Shown here piece after piece: positions 9,227 through 16,473 of a DNA stretch of 64,000 nucleotides (positions are counted from its first letter, which is position 1; each line of letters starts with the position of its first letter). Both the position numbers and the translations under genes were made by a program. The stretch covers positions 1,054,001 through 1,118,000 of the forward strand of contig NZ_JACCBA010000001.1 of NCBI RefSeq assembly GCF_013409365.1, given 5' to 3'. The notes beneath the pieces were generated by a model. It saw only the letters and a list, made by a program, of their open reading frames with translations. It had not been told where the DNA came from and did not search any database. The stretch comes from Actinomadura luteofluorescens. GTDB taxonomy: Bacteria; Actinomycetota; Actinomycetes; Streptosporangiales; Streptosporangiaceae.

Positions 9227-10506
9227 CCCGGCCACCGTCCCGGGGCGCTGAGCACCATCGCGCTCTGGAAACCGCCGAACCCGCTGCCGACCGTGAGCAC
9301 CGTGTCGACCCGCTGCTCGCGCGCCGTCACCGGAACGTAGTCCAGGTCGCATTCGGGATCGCGATGCCGCAGGTTCGCGGTGGGCGGGACGAGGTCGTAC
9401 TCGATCGCCAGCGCGCTCGCCGCCACCTCGATCGCGCCGATCGCGCCCAGCGAGTGCCCCACCACCGACTTGATGGAGCTGACCGGAAGCCGGTAGGCGT
9501 GCTCGGGGCCGAGCGCGAGTTTGAAGGCGGCCGTCTCGTGCCGGTCGTTCTGCCTGGTGCCGGACCCGTGCGCGTTGACGTAGTCGACGCCCTCCGCGGG
9601 GACGCGCGCCTCGTCCAGCGCCGTTCTGATCGCCGCCGCCATCTCGGCCCCGTCGGGCCGCAGCCCGGTCATGTGGTAGGCGTTGCTCCGGGACGCGAAC
9701 CCGCGGATCTCCGCGTGCACGTGCGCCCCCCGCGCACGGGCCGCCGCGGCGTCCTCCAGCACCAGCATCGCCGCGCCCTCGCCGAGCACGAACCCCGCCC
9801 GGGTGGCGTCGAAGGGGCGGCAGGCCCGTTCAGGGTCGTCGTTGTCCGGGGACGTCGCCCGGATCGCGTCGAAGCAGGCCACCGTGATCGGGGAGATGGG
9901 GGCCTCGCACGCCCCCGCCAGCACCACGTCCGCGGCGCCGTCGCGGATGATCTCCACACCGTGCGCGACGGCGTCCAGTCCGGAGGTGCAGCCGGTCGAC
10001 ACCACGCAGGCGGGCCCCTCGGCGCCGACGTCCCAGGCGACCTCGCGGACCAGGGACGCCGGGACGAGGTAGTCGGGCAGGTGCGGCGAGCCGTAGGACG
10101 GATCGACCACCGGGAGGCGGCCGCTGTCGCTGACCACGCTGTACTCGCGTTCGAGCGAGACGGTGCAGCCGACCGCGCTGCCGACGACCACGCCGGTGCG
10201 GGCCGGGTCGAGGTCGCCGGGCCGCAGGCCGCAGGCGGCCAGGGCCTCCCGGGCGGTGACGAGGGCGAACTGGGCGGCGCGGTCCATCCGGCGCCGCTGC
10301 CGGGGCGTCAGCCCGTGCCTCGCGGCGTCGAAGTCGATCTCCGCCGCCATTTGGGACCGGTACGGCCCCGGATCGAACACGGTGATCCTGCGGAAGGTGG
10401 GCTTTCCGCCGGTGACGGTCTCCCAGAAGCCGCCCGCGCCCGGGGCGCCCGGCGTCAGGACCCCGATCCCGGTGATCGCCACGGGGCGGGCCGGCCCCCC
10501 GCTCAT
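9223..10506 (-). CDS. Type II PKS ketosynthase alpha subunit
   Basis: A 427-residue beta-ketoacyl synthase. The catalytic Cys173 is in VVSTGCTSG; the two His motifs are VNAHGSGTRQND and KSVVGHSLGAIGA. It performs the iterative decarboxylative condensations that build the poly-beta-ketone together with the adjacent Gln-type chain-length factor. Its ATG overlaps the stop of the cupin gene (ATGA), and its stop overlaps the CLF start. The gene order cupin-KS-CLF-ACP-aromatase-cyclase parallels whiE II-VII and tcmJKLMN. A spore pigment is the most likely product, but a tetracenomycin-like aromatic is equally compatible. Confidence 0.95.
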   Translation of the reverse strand: MSGGPARPVAITGIGVLTPGAPGAGGFWETVTGGKPTFRRITVFDPGPYRSQMAAEIDFDAARHGLTPRQRRRMDRAAQFALVTAREALAACGLRPGDLDPARTGVVVGSAVGCTVSLEREYSVVSDSGRLPVVDPSYGSPHLPDYLVPASLVREVAWDVGAEGPACVVSTGCTSGLDAVAHGVEIIRDGAADVVLAGACEAPISPITVACFDAIRATSPDNDDPERACRPFDATRAGFVLGEGAAMLVLEDAAAARARGAHVHAEIRGFASRSNAYHMTGLRPDGAEMAAAIRTALDEARVPAEGVDYVNAHGSGTRQNDRHETAAFKLALGPEHAYRLPVSSIKSVVGHSLGAIGAIEVAASALAIEYDLVPPTANLRHRDPECDLDYVPVTAREQRVDTVLTVGSGFGGFQSAMVLSAPGRWPG

Positions 10507-10958
10507 GCCGGCTCCCGCGCGCCCGCGGCGGCGGACGGAGGCGTGTCCACCGCGGGCGGCGGCCCGTCGCCGGCCGGCTCGGCGGTCTCCACGTGTCCCA
10601 TGTCGGGGCTCGGGGCCAGCGGCCCGAGAAACAGCACGGCCGTCGCCGGCCGGTCGCTCCGGTTCTCGTAGCCGTGCCGGGCGCCGCGACGGATGAGCAC
10701 CGCTTCCCTGGCGTCCACGACCTGCTCGACACCGTTGACGGCGAGAACCAGCCGCCCGTCGGAGACGTAGACGTGCTCATCCGTGTACGGGTGATAATGC
10801 TCGCTGACGCGCTCCCCCGGCTGGAGTTCGAGCAGCGCCATGAGGCCCGCGGTCGTCCGGGCCGTGCCGGGCGACAGGAGCATGCGGATGCTGCCGCCGA
10901 GGCGGTGGTTCGGTTCGACCTCGCGGGCGCCGACCTTGACGGCTTCGAGCGCGTTCAC
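10503..10958 (-). CDS. Cupin protein of aromatic polyketide clusters (TcmJ/WhiE-II type)
   Basis: A 151-residue single-cupin protein. The start is a GTG at 10958 with GAGGGA five bases upstream; the frame stays open further upstream, but that part has no cupin character. The cupin core has the SEHYHPYTDEHVYVSDG metal-binding motif (His, His, Glu, His) and the second motif RRGARHGYENRSD. Homologues (TcmJ, WhiE ORF II) sit directly before KS-alpha in spore-pigment and tetracenomycin clusters and improve PKS output or early cyclisation; the precise activity is unsettled. The GTG overlaps the stop of a 47-codon frame (GTGA), and the gene ends overlapping the KS-alpha start. Confidence 0.85.
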   Translation of the reverse strand: MNALEAVKVGAREVEPNHRLGGSIRMLLSPGTARTTAGLMALLELQPGERVSEHYHPYTDEHVYVSDGRLVLAVNGVEQVVDAREAVLIRRGARHGYENRSDRPATAVLFLGPLAPSPDMGHVETAEPAGDGPPPAVDTPPSAAAGAREPA

Positions 10959-11098
10959 GTTCCCTCGCCCCGCTCGGCGGCCGGTGCCGGACCGGCGTGA
11001 ACGGGCGGAGCGGCCGACCCGGCCCGCGTCCGGTCGCGGGCGGGCGCGTCGCGCACCTCGAAGGCGCGCGTCGCGAAGGGCATGGGGGTGCGGGCCAT
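10955..11098 (-). CDS. Possible 47-residue leader gene of the polyketide operon
   Basis: A short frame beginning MARTPMPFATRAFEVRDAP, with AGGAAGGA about 11 bases before its ATG at 11098. Its TGA overlaps the GTG of the cupin gene by four bases, the coupling seen throughout this operon. The first ~20 residues look protein-like; the rest is Ala/Pro/Arg-rich. No family is recognised. It could be a real small protein, a translated leader that sets translation of the PKS operon, or a decayed N-terminus of a lost first gene. Confidence 0.4.
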   Translation of the reverse strand: MARTPMPFATRAFEVRDAPARDRTRAGSAAPPVHAGPAPAAERGEGT

Positions 11099-12001
11099 AG
11101 GGGGTTTCGTCCTTCCTGGCGGGCGGCGGCCTCCCTCGCCCTGCTCGGCAGCCGAGAGTGGCCGGTACGCCTCTGGAGATCGATGTCGAGCGCCGTGTCG
11201 GGGCCCTCCCGCCCAGGGGAAGCACGTGCGCTCGATCCGGGCTCGCTCCTTTCAGGGAACCGCGCGGACTCTCTTCTTTATAGCCAATAGCGAACGATCA
11301 ATGGCAGGCCATAGGTAGATTGTTGCGAGATCCTCGGAGCACAGTTCTTCTGAAATCCGGACCGAGCGCGCCATCAAGACACCCCGCCCCCGAAAGGGGG
11401 TTCGATGTGAGTCATTTGCGCCACATGTCCGGGCTGCACAACTCGCCAGATGAGCCAGCTATGCCGGTTATGCGACCGAGGACGCCCCGACCGCCACGAC
11501 GACGATCATCAGCTCTGACCTGCTGAGAGAATCCAGGGTGGCGCACAGGGCACGGTCGAGGCACGAGTCGACGCAGGCACCTTCCCACGCCCCACGGCAT
11601 TCGCGAGAAGAAGATGCCAAGCAGTCAGGAATTCAAAAAGAGACCATTCCAGGCGTGATCATAAACGACCTCGCCTGCAATGACGAAGTGCTTTGGATCC
11701 ACACCCCAGGCCGTTGCCAGTAGCAGACAGCCAACACCGACCCACCCGCTCCTCGCCCTCGGACCAATTCGCCGCGAGTGCACTGGCCGCGCCATAAGGG
11801 CACGCGCTCATGCGGCCGCGACCCCGCGCCCACGATGAGCGGATCCCGCGGCCGAGGCGGATGCGTCCGAACGCGCGCCTCGGGGACCGTTCCACAGCCG
11901 GGGCACCCCCCGCCCGCCGTGACACGGAGACGGCTCGCTGATATGAGTGATCCGCACGACGCGCGACGGTGCCGCCCCTAGAGTGATCTTGGGCGGCAGT
12001 C
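11099..12001. other. Long gene-free stretch upstream of the polyketide operon
   Basis: About 900 bases with no convincing gene on either strand; the short open frames have biased, low-complexity translations. About 11250-11720 is less GC-rich than the rest of the window. The region must contain the promoter of the minus-strand polyketide operon; TATAAA on the minus strand (11282-11277) is a possible -10, without a clear -35. The right end carries GCCGCCC (11971-11977) and GGGCGGC (11991-11997), an inverted repeat just before the methyltransferase gene. No transposase remnant or tRNA was seen. Confidence 0.5.
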
Positions 12002-12022
12002 ATGACGATCGAGGGGCCGGAA

Positions 12023-12826
12023 ATGACCGAGGACCAGGTGGACCTGAATACCGAGATCCCCCATTCCGCCCGGGTCTACGACTACATTCTCGGCGGCAAG
12101 GACAACTATCCGGCGGACCGCGACGCCGCGACGAACATCGTCGCCGACTGGCCCCACCTGCCGAAGTCCATGCGGGCCAACCGGAATTTCATGGCGCGAA
12201 TGGCCCGTCGGCTCACCGCCGAGTTCGGCATCCGGCAGTTCCTGGACATCGGCACCGGGCTGCCCACCGCGCCCAACCTGCACGAGGTGGCCCAGTCCGT
12301 CGCGCCGGACTCGCGAATCGTCTACGTCGACAACGACCCCATCGTTCTGGTGCACGCCCGCGCCCTTCTCACGAGCACGCCGGAAGGCCGCACCACCTAC
12401 CTGGACGCCGACTTCCTCGACCCCGACGCGATCCTGGGCTCCGGACATCTGCGCGACACCCTCGACCTGAGCCGGCCCGTGGCGCTGAGCCTGATCGCGA
12501 TCGTGCACTTCATCCCGGACGACGCCGAGGTGCAGCGGATCATCGACCGCCTCATGGAGCCGCTGGCCCCGGGCAGCATGCTGGCCGTGTCGACCTGCAC
12601 CGCCGACAGCGCCCCGGACGAGGTGGCCGCGGGCGTCGCCGCCTACAACGCCAACGGCATTCCGCTGGTGGCGCGCACGAAGCCCGAGGTGGAGCGCTTC
12701 TTCCACGGCCTGGAGATCCTCGATCCGGGCATCGTGCTCGTCAACCACTGGCACCCCGACCACGAGGCGTCCGAAGACCCGGACGCCCACGTCCACATGT
12801 ACGGCGGCATAGGCCGCAAACCCTAG
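12023..12826 (+). CDS. SAM-dependent methyltransferase, Methyltransf_19 (DUF574) family
   Basis: A 267-residue protein of a family greatly expanded in actinomycetes. It has the entry motif PHSARVYDYILGGKDNYPADR, the SAM loop QFLDIGTGLPT, and IVYVDNDPIVL, followed by a Rossmann-type core ending HMYGGIGRKP. GAGGGG lies six bases before the ATG at 12023; an in-frame ATG at 12002 is possible, but its only GGGCGG is inside an inverted repeat. Substrates of this family are largely unknown. A second member lies at 33271-34059. It stands alone, transcribed away from the PKS operon, and converges on the septum-formation gene. Confidence 0.88.
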   Translation: MTEDQVDLNTEIPHSARVYDYILGGKDNYPADRDAATNIVADWPHLPKSMRANRNFMARMARRLTAEFGIRQFLDIGTGLPTAPNLHEVAQSVAPDSRIVYVDNDPIVLVHARALLTSTPEGRTTYLDADFLDPDAILGSGHLRDTLDLSRPVALSLIAIVHFIPDDAEVQRIIDRLMEPLAPGSMLAVSTCTADSAPDEVAAGVAAYNANGIPLVARTKPEVERFFHGLEILDPGIVLVNHWHPDHEASEDPDAHVHMYGGIGRKP

Positions 12827-12829
12827 GCG

Positions 12830-12857
12830 GAGGCGCCGAGCGGAGAGTCAGCGCCTC
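12830..12857. terminator. Candidate hairpin between convergent genes
   Basis: GAGGCGC (12830-12836) pairs perfectly with GCGCCTC (12851-12857) across a 14-base loop, between the stops of the convergent methyltransferase and septum-formation genes. There is no T-tract, as is common for actinomycete terminators. Position is the main support. Confidence 0.4.
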
Positions 12858-12869
12858 GGCCGCACGGGG

Positions 12870-13946
12870 TCAGTGCGGGACCACGGACCGCTTCAGAGGT
12901 CCGTGACGGCCCTCGACCAGGCAGAAGCCCAAGCGCCTCTCGGATTCCCAGCCGTCCTCGTTGGGGACCACGTAGGCGAAGTCGATATCGGCGGGCGGGT
13001 CCTCCCCCCAAGCCTCGCGGGCGAACTTGAGACAGTCTTTGGTCACCTTCTTCTCCATCCCCTTGTCGCCCGGGTACTTGCCGCCTTGCATCGTGTAGAC
13101 GGCGAGCACCTCGAACTCGTGTTCTTCGGTGCAGGCGATGATGGGCTGCACGCCGTCGTAGTTCCATTTCTTGACACAGTCACCCGGCGAGAGTTCGGAT
13201 TCGTACCGGGACTTCGTATCCATGGTCTGCGCGAGAGGGGACGGAAGCAGGCCCGATCCTTTGTAGACCATGACGCAGGTCGCGGACCGTCTTCCGTCCT
13301 TCCACGCGTCCTCATCCGGTGGCGCGACGTGGAGCTTCAGATCGGAGCCGTACCGGCTCCGCTCCAGAAACTCGGTCCGCTCACGGCAAACGGTCCACGC
13401 CCGGTCAGCGGTCTCTCGTTCTCCGGGGTACGGGATGTCCGGGAGCTCCCCCTCAGCACCGACCTCTCCCTGATGAGGTGTGGTGCAGGACGATCGCCGC
13501 ACATACAGACCGGTGCGAGTCTCCTCGAAATCGCTGAAGCACTCCCCCGGTCGAATGGCGGTGACCGTCACCTTTCCGTCCTTGCGTCCGGACTTTCCGT
13601 CCAGGTTCGAGAGCGGCAGCGTGAGCGCCAGGGCGACGGCGGCGGCCCAGGCGAGGGAGGCGGCCAGTCCGCCGATGGCGAGTCCCTTGCCCCTCTCGCC
13701 GCGGCGGGTGGTCTGGACGAGCGCGGCGATGACGAAGCCGACCGTGAACGGGATCAGGCCGAGCAGGCCCGTGACCAGCGCTATGACCGCGAACCGGTTT
13801 GTCCGGCGCGGGGCGGGGGCGGGGAGGGGCGGAGCGGGTGCGGGGGCGGACGGGAGAGCCGGGGGCTCGGTGGCGTCGGGTGGAGCCCAGGCGGGGGACG
13901 GGGCCGGGCCGTTCGGGACGTCGTCAGAGGGAGGTGGCGTGGTCAC
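12870..13946 (-). CDS. DUF4190 membrane protein with septum-formation domains
   Basis: A 358-residue protein. The first ~45 residues are Pro/Ala-rich and cytoplasmic. Two membrane segments in a DUF4190 arrangement follow (FAVIALVTGLLGLIPFTVGFV and GLAASLAWAAAVALALTL). The outside part has two copies of the septum-formation-type domain, each beginning PGECF or PGDCV and followed by a Cys-containing C(T)xxH motif (SSCTTPHQGEV, IACTEEHEFEV). Paired cysteines suggest disulphides outside the membrane. Such proteins are common in actinobacteria; a direct role in division is unproved. No operon partners are obvious. Confidence 0.78.
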   Translation of the reverse strand: MTTPPPSDDVPNGPAPSPAWAPPDATEPPALPSAPAPAPPLPAPAPRRTNRFAVIALVTGLLGLIPFTVGFVIAALVQTTRRGERGKGLAIGGLAASLAWAAAVALALTLPLSNLDGKSGRKDGKVTVTAIRPGECFSDFEETRTGLYVRRSSCTTPHQGEVGAEGELPDIPYPGERETADRAWTVCRERTEFLERSRYGSDLKLHVAPPDEDAWKDGRRSATCVMVYKGSGLLPSPLAQTMDTKSRYESELSPGDCVKKWNYDGVQPIIACTEEHEFEVLAVYTMQGGKYPGDKGMEKKVTKDCLKFAREAWGEDPPADIDFAYVVPNEDGWESERRLGFCLVEGRHGPLKRSVVPH

Positions 13947-14028
13947 GGCGGAACGGTAGAACCTAAAATCCCAATGAAACCGGCATTTCAGGCAGTCGTC
14001 GCCGAGTCGTGATCATGAAGGCCCCCGG

Positions 14029-14652
14029 TCAGGTGGTGGCCAGGGTGGGGGCGCCCGGTCCGGAGAGATCGTTCGACGCCGCGCGGCGGCCGGACATCGC
14101 CAGGAGCAGGGAGAGCGCGGTTCCGCTCACTTCCGGGCCGTCTCCGACCGAGAGGTCGGCGTCCGTCGCCGTGAAGCGGAAACGGGCCGTCAACTCCTTG
14201 GCTCCGCCGAAGGACGCCGGTGTGCGGGCCTGGTAGCGGAGCGATCTGACGACGGCCTCCAGCGGGTAGGCGTGGACGATGCCCAGGGGACGGCGGATGT
14301 CCTCGCCGTGGACGACCTCTTCCACCAGCCGACTGTCGAGCGACGCCGGAGGGGTGGACGTCCGTGAGGCCACCTGGCGGAACCGCTCCAGCGTCTCCTG
14401 AGGTGAGGCGCCACGCTCGCGCTCCACCCCCTGCGTGTTCTGGCGGTCGAAGTCGAACCGCGCCTGAGCGAGGCGGAGGACGAACCCGAGGCGGGTCGTG
14501 CGGGCCGTGTCGACCAGGTGCGCGACCACGTCGTGCACCGTCCACCCGTCGCAGAGCGAGGGTTCCTCCCACCGCTCGCCGTCGAGGTGCGAGAGGTCGT
14601 CGATCAGCGCCGCACGCTCCGCGTGCACCATCGGCCAAACATCGTTCTTCAT
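14029..14652 (-). CDS. Maleylpyruvate-isomerase-family, mycothiol-dependent-type enzyme
   Basis: A 207-residue protein from the ATG at 14652, preceded by AGGAGG. The N-terminal helical bundle has HAERAALIDDL and LCDGWTVHDVVAHLVD, the DinB-like metal-binding pattern, and a second His in LVEEVVHGEDIRRPLG. The C-terminal part (FRFTATDADLSVGDGPEVSG) resembles the SCP2-like tail of this family. Members use mycothiol for thiol-dependent isomerisation or detoxification; the substrate is unknown. It is transcribed divergently from the glycerol operon, with 288 bases between. Confidence 0.8.
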   Translation of the reverse strand: MKNDVWPMVHAERAALIDDLSHLDGERWEEPSLCDGWTVHDVVAHLVDTARTTRLGFVLRLAQARFDFDRQNTQGVERERGASPQETLERFRQVASRTSTPPASLDSRLVEEVVHGEDIRRPLGIVHAYPLEAVVRSLRYQARTPASFGGAKELTARFRFTATDADLSVGDGPEVSGTALSLLLAMSGRRAASNDLSGPGAPTLATT

Positions 14653-14799
14653 GGATCCCTCCTTCGGTGACCATCGGGTCCGGAGTGAGGACCTGCGGCG
14701 CGGCGAGAACTCATCGCCGGAGGCGTGCGCGTCGCTGGATCGGCCCGTGGCCTGCGGCTTTGCAGGCGGCCCGCGCGGGGCAGGGCAGGGGTGTGGCGC

Positions 14800-14829
14800 T
14801 TGACACACCGGATCGGACCCGCCTAACCT
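14800..14829 (+). promoter_or_regulatory. Promoter of the glycerol operon
   Basis: TTGACA (14800-14805) and TAACCT (14824-14829) are separated by 18 bases, a good housekeeping-type -35/-10 pair. Transcription should begin near 14836, seven bases before the long inverted repeat, so the nascent RNA would start almost directly with the hairpin. Confidence 0.6.
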
Positions 14830-14842
14830 CCCGTCAACCGAC

Positions 14843-14887
14843 AGGCACAGACGAAGACACCCCTGTCAGTGGTCTTCGTCTGTGCCT
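14843..14887 (+). terminator. Leader hairpin of the glycerol operon, candidate GlpP-controlled attenuator
   Basis: AGGCACAGACGAAGAC (14843-14858) and GTCTTCGTCTGTGCCT (14872-14887) form a perfect 16-bp stem with a 13-base loop, followed by TTGTCATT, moderately U-rich for this genome. GACAGG (14840-14845) can pair instead with CCTGTC in the loop (14862-14867), a mutually exclusive small hairpin. The element sits immediately after the predicted start point and 53 bases before the transporter gene. The operon ends in a GlpP-type antiterminator gene, so a terminator/antiterminator function is likely; a DNA operator is the alternative. Confidence 0.55.
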
Positions 14888-14940
14888 TTGTCATTCCCGG
14901 ACCGCTGGCAAGGGTTTCAACCCCCCGAAAGGCGGCGGGC

Positions 14941-16377
14941 ATGAACGACGGCCCTGCGAGCAAGAGAACGGCGGTCATCCGCAGCGCGGCGGACGCGGCC
15001 GGCCTCATCGACACCCTCACGAGCCTGCGCGGCCGGGCGAACTGGATCTGGTTCCTCGCCCTGTCGGGGCTGTTCCTGGACGCCTACTCCAACGCGGCGC
15101 TGGGCGCGGGGCTGTCCCCCATGGTCGCGCAGCTGGACCTGTCGCCCACGCAGGTCAGCGTGCTCACCGCGATGGCCCCGGCCATCGCGATCGTCTCCAA
15201 TCCGTTCGGCGGCTGGCTCGCCGCCCGGATCGGCCGGATCAGGCCCCTGCTGATGACGAAGGTCATCTTCGGGGTCGGCGCGATCCTGACCGCGGTCGGC
15301 TCGGACTTCCAGACCGTCTTCGCCGGACGGGCCCTGGTGGGCGTCGCCTACGGCATCGACTTCGCCGTGGCGATGGCGCTGCTCGCCGAGTACACCCCGT
15401 CCTCGCTCAAGGGCCGGCTCAACTTCTGGCAGGGCGCCTGGTACGTGGCGACGACCACCAACCTCGCGCTCACGCTGCTGTTCTACAAGCTCGACGTCGG
15501 CTCCGACATCTGGCGGTGGTCGGTGGGCTCGGCGGTCGTCTTCGCGACGGCGCTGTTCCTCCTCCAGCTGGCCTTCCTGGTGGAGAGCCCGACCTGGCTG
15601 GCGTCCAAGGGCCGGCTGCGGGAGTCCGCGGCGAACCTGCGCCGCCTCTACGGGGTGGAGGCGCAGGAGGGCCCGCCGGCCACCCCGCAGGCCCGGGAGG
15701 CGCGCCACCAGGTCGGCATCCGGGACGCGGGGGTGCTGTTCCGCGGCGCGTACCTGCCCCGGACCGTGCTGTCCACGGTGATCTCCCTGACCCAGTCCAT
15801 GCAGTACTTCGCCGTCGGCTGGTACCTGCCGGTGATCAGCCTGGAGCTGTTCGGCAAGGAGTTCGAGAAGGCGACCGCGGGCTCCATGGCGTTCAACGCG
15901 GTCGGCATCGCCGGCGGGTGCCTGTCGGCCTACTTCGGCCGCCGGCTCGGGCTGCGGGTCAGCTCGGCGGCCGGGTACGCCGTGGTGTTCGTGGCGCTGC
16001 TGGTCATGGGGGCGACCTTCAAGCAGCTCCCGATCGCGCTGGCCGCGATGCTGCCGGTGCTGTTCATCTTCTTCCACTCCGCGGGTCCCGGCCCCAACGG
16101 CAAGTCGATCGCCGCGCTGTCGTACCGCAGCGACATCCGCACCCTCGGCACCGGCGTGACCGGGATGCTCGGCAGCTTCGGCTCGGTCGCCGGCCTGTAC
16201 GTGTTCCCGCAGCTTCAGGCGGCTTTCGGGGTCGGAACCAGCCTGATGGTGCTGTCGGCGGTGCCGCTGCTCGGCCTGGTCACCTGCGTGATCGTCAAGT
16301 GGGACCCGACGCGCGTCGCGGTGAACCTGGAAGAGGAGCAGGTCCGGCTGGAGCGCCGCGAGACGGTGCCGGTCTGA
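14941..16377 (+). CDS. MFS sugar/metabolite porter of the glycerol operon
   Basis: A 478-residue major-facilitator protein with about 12 hydrophobic segments. GWLAARIGRIRPLL is the loop 2-3 motif, and VESPTWLASKGRLRESA after TM6 is typical of sugar/metabolite-proton symporters. The ATG at 14941 is chosen because it follows GGCGGCGGG and starts just before the first conserved segment; the upstream extension overlaps the leader hairpin. As first gene before a glycerol kinase and GlpD it probably imports glycerol, glycerol phosphate or a glycerol-yielding compound. The usual GlpF channel is absent here. The substrate is inferred. Confidence 0.85.
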   Translation: MNDGPASKRTAVIRSAADAAGLIDTLTSLRGRANWIWFLALSGLFLDAYSNAALGAGLSPMVAQLDLSPTQVSVLTAMAPAIAIVSNPFGGWLAARIGRIRPLLMTKVIFGVGAILTAVGSDFQTVFAGRALVGVAYGIDFAVAMALLAEYTPSSLKGRLNFWQGAWYVATTTNLALTLLFYKLDVGSDIWRWSVGSAVVFATALFLLQLAFLVESPTWLASKGRLRESAANLRRLYGVEAQEGPPATPQAREARHQVGIRDAGVLFRGAYLPRTVLSTVISLTQSMQYFAVGWYLPVISLELFGKEFEKATAGSMAFNAVGIAGGCLSAYFGRRLGLRVSSAAGYAVVFVALLVMGATFKQLPIALAAMLPVLFIFFHSAGPGPNGKSIAALSYRSDIRTLGTGVTGMLGSFGSVAGLYVFPQLQAAFGVGTSLMVLSAVPLLGLVTCVIVKWDPTRVAVNLEEEQVRLERRETVPV

Positions 16378-16450
16378 GCGCGGTGCCCGTCTTAGAGCAG
16401 TGCCCGTCTTAGAGCAGTGCCCGTCTGAGAGCAGTGCCGGTCCGGACGCG
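16366..16450 (+). repeat. Five contiguous 17-bp tandem repeats
   Basis: Units at 16366, 16383, 16400, 16417 and 16434. Units 2 and 3 are identical (GTGCCCGTCTTAGAGCA), unit 4 differs by one base, and units 1 and 5 are diverged. The first unit includes the last codons and stop of the transporter gene, so the array looks like duplication of the gene end into the gap before the kinase gene. Seventeen is not a multiple of three, so the array does not extend the protein. Confidence 0.9.
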
Positions 16451-16473
16451 CTGAGGAGAGGAATGTTTCGCAG

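Noticed and set aside
7904..9352. Extension of the chain-length factor by 42 residues upstream
   Set aside because: The extension overlaps KS-alpha coding sequence and is not ketosynthase-like; the ATG at 9226 makes the ATGA overlap seen elsewhere in the operon.
10503..11225. A 240-residue version of the cupin protein
   Set aside because: The first 89 residues are Arg/Gly/Pro-rich and out of character; GTG at 10958 has a good ribosome site and overlaps an upstream stop.
11099..12001. Insertion sequence or transposase remnant
   Set aside because: No terminal inverted repeats, target duplications or transposase-like translations could be found by eye.
14843..14887. Terminator of the minus-strand mycothiol-type enzyme gene
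   Set aside because: The hairpin is upstream of that gene's start, not after its stop, so it cannot end its transcript.
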